From NCBI RefSeq assembly GCF_003576645.1, contig NC_044917.1:17733589-17797588 (forward strand): DNA of 64,000 nt. Direction: 5' to 3'. A model generated the notes under the pieces. That model did not search any database and was not told the origin of the DNA. It saw nothing but the letters and a program-made list of their open reading frames with translations. Made by a program: the position numbers and the translations under genes. Position 1 is the stretch's first letter, and every line of letters starts with the position of its first letter. Positions 12,402 through 24,000 of the stretch are shown one piece after another. Source of the DNA: Ipomoea triloba. Lineage: Eukaryota; Streptophyta; Magnoliopsida; Solanales; Convolvulaceae.

Positions 12402-12911
12402 GGTTGCTCGTGCTGTGGAACGAGAATTGGACTTCCTCTCTTCTGGTCGTATTCCTGGGCGAATGGCTGATGAAGATGACAATTCCTATAAAAAGAAGAC
12501 TTCTGATGGGTTTGGATGGTCTTCTAGGCCTAGTAAACAAAATTCAGCCCATTATTCAGCCTTATGTACCTACTAATCCTACGCCCAAATCATTATCAAA
12601 CAACCCTCACCAATCACAAAAAAATCACAGCCCTTCATATTATTCCAGTCGCATTCTTCCGCTACTCCTATTCGCAATTCCAGTATGAACACACCACAAA
12701 AGTAAGTTCGCCAATACTCCCACCGCGAGTATATTGATATGAGAACCAAAGGTCTTTGCTTTCGTTGTCAGCAACCATACAGTCCTATGTATGTATGTCC
12801 AAATAAGTCACTACCAACACTCCTTGCTGCAGAAGATGAGGGGGATGGTGCGGGCGACGAATCAGATGACTGGGAACGCATTGACTCCGAGCACTCGCAA
12901 CCCGTGAAGAT
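12402..12911 (+). pseudogene. Ty3/gypsy I gag C-terminus with damaged zinc knuckle
   Basis: The Gag frame resumes (RAVERELDFLSSGRIPG) and, after frame damage, reaches the nucleocapsid motif at 12757-12801, CFRCQQPYSPMYVC. The family normally has Cys-x2-Cys-x4-His-x4-Cys; here the histidine position appears to be Tyr. A stop follows at about 12913, just before the protease frame. The knuckle would bind genomic RNA in a working element. Confidence 0.7.
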
Positions 12912-14084
12912 TTGAAAGTGCAATATTCATTTTTTGACCTTCCGTTGACAGCCCTAGGAGGAATCGACGGTCCAAAAACCATGAAGTTTAGAGGCCAAGT
13001 TGCAAGTACAGAGGTCATCATTATGATGGACAGCGGTGCTAGCCACAACTTCATCTCCCATCGATTGTCCAGCAAGTTGCAGTATCCATTAGAACCCACA
13101 CAACAGTTTGGAGTCAAGTTCGGAGACGGTCGTCGGGTTGAATCCAAAGGAAAATATTCACAGTTATCAGTTAATTTGGGTCCGGTCACAATGACGCTGG
13201 ATTGCTTTGTCTTCCCATTGGGCGGTGTTGATATGATCCTTGGCGTCGCATGGCTTGAAACTCTGGGAAATATCAAGGCAAATTGGGCAAGAATGACTAT
13301 GACTTTCAAAGTTGGGGATCGCCTTATACAACTTAGTGGTGACCCGTCCCCGTCTCGACTTCCTGTCTCTATCAATGCATTAGAAAACCCAAACGATGTT
13401 GATTTCAGTTGCATATTGTGGGAAATTACAGCTTTGCCTTCATCAAACCATGAGGCTAGAGAGATTTCTAGTTCACAACACTCTCAACTCAGTGTGTTAT
13501 TGCAGCAGCACTGCCAAGTTTTTGGTGAACTGAAGGATTTACCTCCTTCTTGGACTAACGATCATCAGATTGTTTTAAAGACAGGGAGAACTCCAGTAAA
13601 TGTTAAGCCTTACCGCTATGGTTATTATCAGAAAGACGAAATCGAACGACTAGTTGGTGAAATGCTTGCAGCAGGAATTATCAAACCTAGTTCCAGTCCA
13701 TTTTCCAGCCCAGTGTTATTGGTGAAGAAGAAAGATGGTAGTTGGCGATTTTTTGTTGACTACCAGGAGCTTAATAAGGTAAAGGTAGCAAACAAATACC
13801 CAATTCCAGTCATACAAGAGATGCTAGATGAACTTCATGGTGCTCAATACTTCTCCAAAATTGATCTCCATTCTGGATACCATCAGATTCGGGTTGCAAC
13901 ACAAGATGTGGCTAAAACTGCTTTCCGAACGCACTCCGGGCACTATGAATTTTTAGTAATGACCTTTAGGTTGACAAATGCACCAGCCACCTTTCAAGCC
14001 ATTATGAATGATATCTTTCGTCCCCTCCTTCACCAGTTTGTGTTGGTATTTTTCGACGATATACTAATATATAGCACTACTTGA
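12912..14084 (+). pseudogene. Ty3/gypsy I protease and reverse transcriptase
   Basis: A 390-codon open stretch. The aspartic protease is recognised by [12 protein letters not shown] with the catalytic Asp at 13029-13031. RT follows with [55 protein letters not shown] and the catalytic FFDDILIY (FDD at 14052-14060; the first Asp is the one in SKIDL). A premature TGA at 14082-14084 lies right after the catalytic loop. The protein would process the polyprotein and copy element RNA into DNA in virus-like particles. Confidence 0.92.
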
Positions 14085-15102
14085 GAAGACCACTTGAATC
14101 ATTTGTCGTTGGTGCTAGGAATACTATCTTCCCACCAGTTGAACGCAAATGAAAAGAAATGCCAATTTGGCCGGACAACAGTAGAATACTTGGGACATAT
14201 TGTTTCTCAATATGGGGTGGCTATGGATCCAGCAAAAATATCCTGCGTACTACGTTGGCCTCAACCCAAGTCCACAAAGGCTGTTCGGGGATTCTTGGAT
14301 CTCAAAGGCAATTAGCGTTGTTTCATACAAAACTATGTGAAAATAGCTCAGCCGTTGACTGCACTTCTCAAGAAGGATATGGCGGACAAATTTCATTGGC
14401 CTAAAGAGGCGCAAATTGCCTTTGATGCGTTGAAGGTTGCTGTGACTTCTGCACCGGTCCTAGCAACACCAGATTTTTCACAAACCTTCATTATTGAGTG
14501 TGATGCTTTTGGGACTGGTGTGGGTCCTATTCTTATTCAAGAAGCACGTCCGATCGCATTCTTTAGCAAAGCCCTCTCGAGTAGAACCTTGGCAAAATCA
14601 GCCTGTGAGAAGGAATTGATGGCACTGGTTTTAGCCATTCAACATTTGAGACCATATCTTGGAGGAAGAAAGTTTGTGGTTCGCACCGATCATAGTAGTT
14701 TACGCCATCTCTTGCAACAGAGTTACCACCCCATCGCAACAAAATTGGGTTGCCAAGTTGATGGGTTATGACTTTGAGATCACTTACAAGCCGGGTAAAA
14801 CAAACAAGGCAACTGATGCTTTATCCAGACAACATGAAGAGTTAGAGTTCTTAGCAATATCCTTACCTTTTTGGTTGGATTGTGATGTCGTAGCTGCCGA
14901 AATTTCACGGGATGCCAATTTAAAACTCATTATGGATCGACTGGAGCAGGACCCTACTAGCCAACCACCATTTCAGCTTGTTAATGGGCGATTGTTTTAC
15001 AAAGGGCGCACCGGCTACCTTGCCGTGGATACTGAAACTATTGGAGGAATTCCATTCTACACCAACAGGAGGTCACTCGGGAGCTTATCGCACTTACCGT
15101 AG
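14085..15102 (+). pseudogene. Ty3/gypsy I RT connection and RNase H, three frames
   Basis: The RT thumb (CQFGRTTVEYLGHIVS) ends in a stop at 14313-14315. A shifted frame gives the RNase H domain from 14337 (ECDAFGTG, EKELMALVLAIQHLRPYL, RTDHSSLRHLL), and another shift near 14740 gives TYKPGKTNKATDALSR, the usual end of gypsy RNase H, continuing to 15102. The first catalytic Asp (ECDA), the Glu of EKEL and the Asp of TDHS remain, but frameshifts separate the parts. Confidence 0.88.
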
Positions 15103-16162
15103 ATTGGCTGCGAGTGTATATTGGCAAGTAATGATGAGACGTGTCCAGTAGTTTATAGCAAAATGCCTCAGTTGCCAGAAAAATAAATATGACACCTTAG
15201 CCCCTGCTGGTTTACTCCACCCGTTACCTATACCATCAGCGACTTGGGAAGATATTGCTATGGATTTCATCACCGGACTACCTCAATCAAATGGGCTGGA
15301 TTGCATATGGGTGATAATAGATCGCTTCACTAAATATGCCCAGTTTGTGGGGCTAAGACACCCGTTCATCGCCAAATCTCTTGCTAACATCTTTATGAAG
15401 GAGATTGTTCGCCTACACGGAGTACCACAATCTATAGTAAGTGATCGAGACTCGGTATTCTTAAGCAATTTCTGGAAGAAATTCTTTGCCAAGCTCGGAA
15501 CTAAGCTGCGAATGAGCAGACAGATGGACAGACAGAGGTCCTTAATCGCTGTCTGGAACAATATTTGCGATGCTTTGCTTCTGAACAACCCAAATAATGG
15601 GGAAGATATCTTCATTGGGCCGAGTATTGGTACAATACTTCGTTTCAAGGGGCTGTCAGTATGTCACCCTTTCTTGCCGTATATGGGCGACCCCCTCCAA
15701 CTCTGCATCAGTACTTACCAGGAGAGTTCAAGGTGGCAGTAGTGGCTGAGGAACACATTGATAGAAACGAGCTTCTAAGACAACTTCATTACAATTTGGA
15801 GTAGGCACAGACCGTATGACAAAGGTGGCAAATACTAAACGGCGCAATATGGAGTTCGAGGAAGGTGACAACGTCCTACTAAAACTTCGGTCGCATCGCC
15901 AATCATCAGTACAACGTCGCATATACCAGAAACTCGCTCTAAGGTACTATGGACCATACACTATTAAGAAGAAACTAAGTGCAGTAGCTTACAAACTAGC
16001 ACTTCCAATTTCAGCGAGAATACATCCAGTGTTTCATGTGTCACAACTTAGGCATGTCATAGGCCACCACCCTGCAATCACCGAGCTTCCAGCAGACATG
16101 GCAATAGAAGAACAAGGGTATATTCCGAAGGATATTCTAGGTACTCGACTCAAGAATGGGGT
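15040..16162 (+). pseudogene. Ty3/gypsy I integrase
   Basis: A frameshifted zinc-binding HHCC region spans about 15055-15185 (ending CLSCQKNK), followed by a stop-free core from 15260 with MDFITGLPQSNG (first catalytic Asp) and VPQSIVSDRD (second Asp). A frameshift near 15512 moves the catalytic Glu (QTEVLNRC, about 15530) to another frame. The C-terminal part resumes at 15816 with GDNVLLKLR, LRYYGPYTI and HPVFHVSQLR, then is cut at 16162 by a solo LTR. Confidence 0.88.
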
Positions 16163-18740
16163 TGTAACACCCCGTAAATTCGTTCAAGCCTTTCGATTCA
16201 TTAATTAATTCCTTGGGCAATTTAATTATTCTAATTGGGCTAATTCTTTCAATTTAATATATATACACTTATATATATATATATATATTCATGAGCCTAA
16301 TTTAATTATTCTAATCAAGAGCCCAATTAATTGAATTATTCTTGTAAGGGATTTTTATTCAATTTGGATCCTTACAATAGTTGTAATTAAATATTCCTAC
16401 AAGCCCAACTTATTGATCTTATATTATATAATGTTCCTAAGACATTTCTATGGGCTTCCTTGATTCTAATTCCTATATTAATTATAAGGGGTGAATTCAT
16501 TAGCCCAATTTGCTAATCTTGTATATATATAATTAATTCTTGTAGCCATCATATTATATACTTAAGCCCAACTCATATTAAAGTCTTACACCCTAAATAT
16601 TGTATGTATTCTTAGTATATATTTTAGAAGATCAAAACCCCTAAAAGTTTTCACTCCTCTTCCTCCCTCCCTATCACTTACACGCCATTTTCCATTCCTC
16701 TTGCACCAAAATTTGATCTCCATTTCCCTACAAGTTTTCAAGTAAAGATTGCTCTTTTATGTTTGCTTAGGAGTGGGTAAGTTCATCTAGCTAAGAATCC
16801 ATCTTGTATTTTGTGTTTTTGATAGTCTTTTAAGCATATTCTTATAATGTTCTTTTGGGGTTCTTTGGGTAAAAGATGATCAAGGTGAAGGTGGGGCTTT
16901 GTGATCTTGCTTAGGGCTTGTTGGAGTTGGAGAAAGCTACTCAAGGTAACCACTATGTCCATCAAAACTATTTTTATTCACTCCTAATCTATATGATGTT
17001 CTTGGTGTTGGAAATCCTGAAAATTCCTTGTGATTAGCCTATTTTGTTGAATCTATTTGTTGGATTTCATCTTGATCTTTTGCCTAGTGTTGTATGATCA
17101 TTGATGGTTTGGATTTCCATGTTTTTGGCCTCTAATTTGGATGAAATGTTGATGTATTTGGTCTGATTTTACCCTCTGGAAACAATTTCTTCGTGTCTGC
17201 TTTGCATTCTGGAACTGGGAGTTGAAGTTGACCTTGCGGAGGTCCTCGGCGGTACAATGTAACCCGCCGGGGAGTTCCGCAAGGCCAAGACGGTTGGGTT
17301 GAACGGGAGATGGTGTTCCGTTGAGGAGGACCGCCTCCTTCTTGCGGAGGAGTGCGGCGGAGGGCTGAGATCCGTTGATGTGTTCCGCAAGGTCTCTAGG
17401 AATCTGCTTCCAGAGACTGTTTTGTGATGTTGTTGTCTGTTGTTTCTCCTTTGTTTCTGATCATGGTTGGATTGTTTTGTGGAGTATTTTGCCATGTCCT
17501 TGGAGTATTCATCCATGCCTTTCGTTGGGTATTTATTACCTTGTCTTGGAGATTATTCATGTCTTTAGCTTCCCTTTTGGTACTCTTGGTCTATTGATTC
17601 TTGATATTCATATTACCTGGGAGTTTGTTTGTGTTCATAGATGAGATGAACACTTTGTTTGGTTGTTTTGGGCTGAGGTTGGAGTATGAGTATGTGATGT
17701 TGGTTTGTTGGTATCATTGGAGTTTGTTGGGTGAGCTATATGTGCTACTATTGTTTGTATTCGGGTTCATTACCCCTGTGATTGGGTTCATTACCCCCGT
17801 GATTGGGTCGATGACCCCTGTGATTGGACTTAGGTCCCTGTGACTGGACTACGGTCCCTGTGATTGGGCTCATTACCCCGTGATTGGGTTCATTACCCCC
17901 GTGATTGGGTCGATTCACCCCTGTGATTGGACTTCGGTCCCTGTGATTGGGTTTTTACCCCTGTGTACTCGGCTTTTGTTTGGGGTCGGGTTCGATACGA
18001 TGATTGGTGTGAGGTTTGGTGGTTGGTGTTGGGTTTTCCTTTTGGTTCTTTGGTTATGAGTCCTTGTTTATTCTGTTGATATCTCGTTGTTCTCAATTAT
18101 GATTGATTGTTCCTTATGATTGTGTTCAGTTGGTATCTCGTTTGTGGATTCGTTATATATATATATATTCCTTGTTGGATATTGGCTTCGTTTGGATGAG
18201 TCTTGGTTCGTGATTCGTTCAGTTTATCATTGTTGAGTATCCGATTTGAACTATTGAACAGTTTGTTGGTGTTTATATTCTATATGGGTGTGTAAACCTA
18301 TTTACAAACTTATATGTATATCTATACTTCCTTGCGGGTGTGAATGGTGGTTACTTAGCAGTCTTTTGCTAATGGTTCTTTGTGTGTTTTCCAGGTTTGC
18401 CTTAAAGTCTTTGCGTGAGCGCGATAGAGATACACCCGTATGAGGAGGCTTAGATAGTGGTTATGTTTTTAGATTTATGCTTTGGCCTGTGAGCCATTTG
18501 AGACTTTATAAACTCTTGACTAGTGTTTGGATGTTTTGAGACTTGACTTGAAGATTATCGTTTATACAGTTCAGCTTTTATGGTTAGCCTGTGCATCTAG
18601 GCTGTGTTATCTTACCCAGATGTGGCATGACGCCCCTTAGGTTTTAAATTCGCTTCCGCTATGTTCTGTTTGGTTGAGTTAGGCAGCTGTTGTGTTGAGA
18701 TTTTATCTATCTCAGCCTGTGTGAGGTTGGGGGTGTCACA
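16163..18740 (+). repeat. solo LTR, family L1 (2578 bp, TSD GGGGT)
   Basis: It starts TGTAACACCCCG, ends GGGGTGTCACA, and lies between identical GGGGT (16158-16162 and 18741-18745). The 3' two thirds match the reverse complement of 3563-5280; the first 700 bp differ from that copy but resemble 57580-58280. Inside are a GC-rich island (17220-17370) and a tandem zone (17765-17955, units close to GTGATTGGGTTCATTACCCC). The gypsy I frame reads across once it is removed (RLKNG before, VPQVLVQWEN after), which proves the insertion. Confidence 0.93.
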
Positions 18741-18745
18741 GGGGT

Positions 18746-18998
18746 GCCACAAGTTTTGGTGCAGTGGGAAAATCTACCCCAGGATGACGCAACTTGGATG
18801 GATAATTCAAATTTTCTAGGTCAGTTTCCTCACTCTAGCCTTGTGGACAAGGCTACTTCAGGAGCGGGTGGCAATGATAACGCACCAAACCAGTGGATTG
18901 TTTACTCAAGGAGAAAGAAAGGAAATCAAGACATAAAGGGAAAGGGAAATCAATCCTCCAATCAAGTAGCAGAATTCCAAAATACAAACAAGGCATAA
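18746..18998 (+). pseudogene. Ty3/gypsy I chromodomain-like C-terminus
   Basis: The frame continues with VPQVLVQWENLPQDDATW then FPHSSLVDKA, the signature of the chromodomain at the end of chromovirus integrases, which steers integration toward modified histones. A basic tail (YSRRKKGNQ) precedes the stop at 18996-18998. This tail places gypsy I in the chromovirus branch. Confidence 0.8.
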
Positions 18999-19241
18999 GT
19001 CAAGGGATTGCAGCAAAGAATCAGGAAAGGATATTATGCAGTTTACTTTTTTATAACAAATATGAGATTATAAATAGGGAGTCTTCCTTAGAATTTAGCA
19101 GGCAATAGTAATTCGAAAATAAAAGCTAGTATAGCTGGGCAAGAACCATTTCTTGCTGGAGGATATTTTATATATCCTTGTTTCTTGTTTCTTTTTAAAT
19201 TCAATTCTCCTTTGTTCCTTCCTCAAAGCTCTTATCTCTAA
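18999..19241 (+). repeat. short 3' LTR of gypsy I (approximate)
   Basis: A short non-coding stretch with an AAATAGGGAGTC-type sequence and pyrimidine-rich end TCTCTAACA at 19233-19241, after which the F-box pseudogene sequence begins. Its partner lies outside the window, so length and ends are estimates. Confidence 0.45.
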
Positions 19242-20610
19242 CACCTACACACCATGGAAGTTACAGCCTTCAAGGATATAAGAATGCTTATACTTCTTGA
19301 CTTTCTTGCATAACTATTAATAAGAGAAGAAAAAGAGACAGCTTGCAATTTCTCAATCATAATGAAGTCCTGCACAAAGAACAAGAAGCCATTAAAAAAG
19401 TAACTTACAAAGAAATTTTCTACATAGTACAAACTAGCTAGGAGGTTGCAACATCTATTTGAAATTAGTTAGCAGAGAGGATAACCTTGTAAGAACATGA
19501 AATAACTTACCCGAGAACTAGGGTCAAAGATAATCCATTTGGCATCCTGATAATTATGTAATTTCAGGATGAAATCCTCTAGCCCTGCCTCGCATGCTTC
19601 TTGAAAACATCATGTTAATATCATCTACTTTTGGAATACTCCAGGAACAGAAGTTGAATTCTGAACTCAAATTGTGAGTAAGGGAAAACTCAAAACTCGC
19701 ATCAATTTCCACACCAGGGAAACATTGAGGATGAGTCTCTTAAGACTTTGGCTTGAGATATTGTACTTACTTGGTAAGTAACGAGCAGACACCTTCAATA
19801 CTGGAATGGTAATAAATATAGACCGAAGGCGTTCCAAATCCATTCCAATAACACCCTCCAAGTATATCTCTCTCAGATTTGTGCAACCGGTCACATCAAC
19901 AGCACATGCAGCATTTTCGTATGCATATGAAAATGTATAAAGACTCGGCACATTAATTTCAACCCTCTCAAACTCGTTGTTGCTTCTCAAAAAAAAATAT
20001 TTTAACTGAGATTTACATGAAATACATAGAGAGCTCCCTTCAACTTTGCACAAAGAAATTGATAAGTGTTTCATCTTAGGGCAAGCACACACTAGCAAAT
20101 TGTCACCTGCATGACGAAAGAGAGAGCTTCTCTAGGTTTGGGAGGTCAATATGAACAAAGCAATTTTCCTCAAAGGTACAACGAGACAAATCCAAAACCG
20201 CAAGTGCCCTTGCAACAAATACTTTGTCAGGAACAGAGTAAGTAACAGGGCGTGTCAATACCAACCCCCGAGTATCAACAATATTCCGCACTAGCTTTGA
20301 AACGCCTAACTTTGGTGTCAAAGTCTTCACTTCTAACCTTGTTCTAATTTCTATACAGACTTCTTTTATGAAGGAATTCTCTACGCGATCCAAGAAAGGA
20401 TGCTCTGGATTTCTACCTGATTATCCAAGTATTGATAAAGGTATTCATCGTTTTCATTTTCCAACAAACAGAAATTCAGATTAGGGTAAATGAACCAAAT
20501 GTTATTCCAATACTTGGATAAAACGCAAGTACGACATATTCCTTTGAAGGAAGGAATGACAATATATGATGAATCAACGATTCAGGAAGCCTCAAGAAGT
20601 CGTCCGCCAT
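19242..20610 (-). pseudogene. F-box/LRR (FBL/FBD-type) gene, broken and cut by transposons
   Basis: From ATG at 20610 the minus strand encodes MADDFLRLPESLIHHILSFL, a clear F-box that would bind SKP1 in an SCF ubiquitin ligase. One base is missing at about 20538 and the frame moves to RTCVLSKYWNNIW. After another break near 20420 it continues as HPFLDRVENSFIKEVCIE, then leucine-rich repeats (ARALAVLDLSRCTF, LPNLEKLSLSSC, 20103-20400; KMKHLSISLCKVEG, GCTNLREIYLEGV, 19667-20098), ending with YQDAKWIIFDPSSR. A consensus donor (GTAAGT, 19510-19505) and acceptor (TTTGTGCAG, ending 19370) bound a 141-bp intron; exon 2 starts at 19369 and is cut near 19242 by the gypsy I 3' end. Family length is usually 350-500 residues, so most of the gene is here. 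Frameshifts and missing 3' end indicate a pseudogene. Confidence 0.8.
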
Positions 20611-20626
20611 AAGAAGTCGTCCGCCA
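20593..20626 (-). repeat. 17-bp tandem duplication at the F-box start codon
   Basis: ATGGCGGACGACTTCTT occurs twice in direct succession on the minus strand (starts at 20626 and 20610). Only the inner ATG is in frame with the F-box; the outer gives a short frame ending in a stop, so it would act as a decoy start. Confidence 0.85.
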
Positions 20627-20663
20627 TCTCGGTCTGCCTCCCAAGTTTATGCTAAGCAACATA

Positions 20664-21067
20664 TGTTAGAATAATTATCATTGTTATTATATTATTCATT
20701 ATTATTTTTCTATGCCTCATAAATATTTCTTCATATTTAATAATGATAATAATTCTTTTATTGGTTAGATAATATAAGGAGCAGTTTCAACTGCTCAGAT
20801 AACCATCTCACGTTGATGGAACTGTGAGATGGTTTTATCAACTTCTCAGGGACTCTGGTCCTCCCCGAACCTTCTGAAAATAAACTAAGATCCTCTCTCC
20901 ATCAAAGTTCTTAGGCTAAGGGAAAACTCAAGGTCTGGAGGGAGAAATCAAGTCTCCATTGAAGCATTTGCAAAACCATGGAGCCAGGTATGTTGTTTAA
21001 ACGCTAATTCAGTATATGTGAAAATCATATGTTCCTAAGGTCCTGTATGCTTAAGTTTTGTCTTACA
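20664..21067 (+). repeat. 5' LTR of copia B (404 bp)
   Basis: TGTTAGAATAATTATCATTG to CTTAAGTTTTGTCTTACA, nearly identical to 30170-30574 (a handful of substitutions). Both outer flanks read ACATA (20659-20663 and 30575-30579), a perfect target duplication. It lies 53 bp upstream of the F-box start codon, in opposite orientation. Confidence 0.95.
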
Positions 21068-21070
21068 TTT

Positions 21071-21083
21071 TGGTATCAGAGCC
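21071..21083 (+). other. primer binding site of copia B
   Basis: TGGTATCAGAGCC, three bases after the LTR end, complementary to the 3' end of initiator methionine tRNA. Confidence 0.9.
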
Positions 21084-24000
21084 AGATTTAGAACATATGT
21101 TTTTTCATATAGAATGATACAATAGACCGTTTTTTTTCTCGTACTGTTGATGCATGTACACTGCTTTGTACGAAGATGTTTTGCTATATGTAATATGTAG
21201 GCATCACTGCAATTCCTATGCTTAAGTTTGAGAAAACATGTAGCTTGCGCATGAACATTCCTATGCTTAAGTTTTATCTAGCTTTTTCTCATTCACTGCA
21301 ATTCATTCGCATGTTACTTTCATATATATATATAATGATGATATACATGATTCATCATATTGGATTGTAAAGCCTACATTTTGTATGGTTTGCATATGTA
21401 TATATGTAACACCCCAATTTTCAACTCTTACATTTATTACAAAATCCGTAATAAAACGCTGCGAAAGCTTACATCTTATCAGCAGAAAACTGGGTGCTAC
21501 CGCCACACCTAGAGTGAATTCTATCACCTCTTTGACAACCTCTACTCTAAGTGCACAGGCTAAACTTCTAACATCAATATACAACATCAACATCAAACTT
21601 AATACATATGGAAATAATTCTTTTAGGGTGTCTATTCTAGGATAGAGTAGACCTCAACCTGTACCTCCATCCTATTCAGAGCTCATCGGGCTACAAGGGC
21701 CCACGCTACACTGCATCTGATAAGGAAAACAGATCGAAGTGTAGTTAGCACGACGGCTAAGTAAGGGAATCCGTTGTCACTTAAAAGTAGACAAAGGTTT
21801 GAAAACATAAATACTTTGGAAGTTCGTAAAGTTTTTACCCATGATTTGAAAATCTACCTGCAACCAAATGATTCATAGATAGTATAGTAGCGTATACACG
21901 TTAAATCATGTAAAGCTTTTCTCAAATAAGAATAATGGCATAACTGCCGCTCAAAATCATTTTCATGTCTTTCAGACGAATTTGCAAACCTTCTCATTTC
22001 CAGGAATTTCATCATTTTCACGATACACGCGTGAATTTTCACAACCATACTTGACATCTTTACAATATCTCATTTCTTAGACATCACTCGACTAGTTTCT
22101 TGGAACTAGTATCACATATCTCATCATAGTCATTGATTCAACCATTACTTGTGAAAACTCGACTTAGTTTCATTTCAAAGTATGAGGCCTTATAGGAAAT
22201 GTTGAATATTCCTTGTCGTTGACCGATTGAACCTGGAACATGGGCTTGCGGTCATTACCCAAGTTCTCTTCTCGGTCCCTTGGACGATGGTTCATTAGAA
22301 TGACCCCTAGTGTGGCCCCGCCTAGGTCCATTAAAATGACACCAATCCGGAGACGACGGAGTCAATACGCTTAAGCGTGCACACCCCCACAGTCTAGCCA
22401 TACATGAGTGACGTAGAGACTCGGCGAATAGACTTCGCCTAAGTACGAATACAACCGTACATATTTCAATGACAACCTTCGGTAATTATAGCCCGAGGTA
22501 AAAAGACAACAAGGTCCTCGTAACTCCTTGAAACTAAGGTTTTATTCATTTTAACGTCATTTTCTCATCATTCCAGTAAGGTACACACTCACTAAAAATG
22601 GTATTTTCCTTTTTAAAATAAGGTTTTGACAACCTGCATAACAAAATAGCATACGTTTTTCAACGTAAGTTTTCATAAACATTTTTAGTAGCCAAGGGCT
22701 TTTCAAGCATAGCTCAAGTACGAGCAAAATTTGGAAGAAACACAGTTGAGAAAATACCGAACACAAGCTGGTCACTCATCGGATACATATATATTTTCTA
22801 CTAACACTACATATATACATTCCCAATACTTATTCCTTATCATGAATCTCAGTTCATCTTACAATCCAATCATCATCGGTGATCCATAATCATGGTTCCA
22901 CCATTAATTAATAATAGATAGTTGTCCTTGTCACTATCGTCATCAACAACTTCCACTATCATTAACACCATTATAACTTAAGGAAATCACACATCTATAA
23001 TCGATACTTAGTCACCCATAATCCAACAATTAACCTTAATCACTCTTAAGCATTAATTATTGTCATTAGTAACTACTAACCTTGTAATCCATCATCGACG
23101 ACAAGTCAACAACATTATAACATCATTATCAAGTCCTCGAAAGCATTAACACCATTATTAACCATAATCCATAATTATCCATTAATCTAAACCATTAATT
23201 CATAATCACCAATTCATAACTCATGTACCATAATTATAGCATTATATATCACCACCATAATTATAATTCAACATCTTAGCTCAACAACATAATGACATCA
23301 CCATCATCAATAACGTTATCCATCATTCCATCGTCCTCATTTAATTCCATCATTAATCCAATCTTTAATCATAATCCTTATAAGCTCATAATCTTCATAA
23401 CTTTCCTTATTTATTAATAAGAATAATAGTTCCTAATCACCATTTTAATCACTAATCACCACCCTTAACCATAATTCATAATTGATTTCCACCTTAAATC
23501 AATAAACCATAACCCATATGCATAATTACCCTCATTAGTCTTAACCCATCAATATTGTAATCCTTACTTATTTATGATGCCCATAACTCATATTTAGTCC
23601 ACAATTTCTCACCTTCAACAACTTACCCATCTATACATAACATAAATCTTTAGTCCTTAGTCTAACATTATCCTCATCACTAGGCTTCAACGTGAACCAA
23701 ATCACCATAATTAATCATTAAGTACTCTTAATCATCACCTTAATCCACCATCATTAATTAACAAAATTCATTATTGCCCATAAATCACCATTAAAACTTT
23801 AAGTACCCCTTAAATCCATCGTTAATATACTCATAAGCTATTAATCATCCAAGAACCACCATCTCATAATCTATTTGCCAACATCCATATTCATAACAAC
23901 TTTAACAACACCATTAATGAGAACTCACCAACACAACATTTTGTACATATATATTATGTAAAATACAATTACATATATATTATACATACCACATGTACAT

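Noticed and set aside
12785..13414. 209-codon minus-strand ORF
   Set aside because: It is the reverse complement of the gypsy I protease frame on the plus strand and has no domain of its own.
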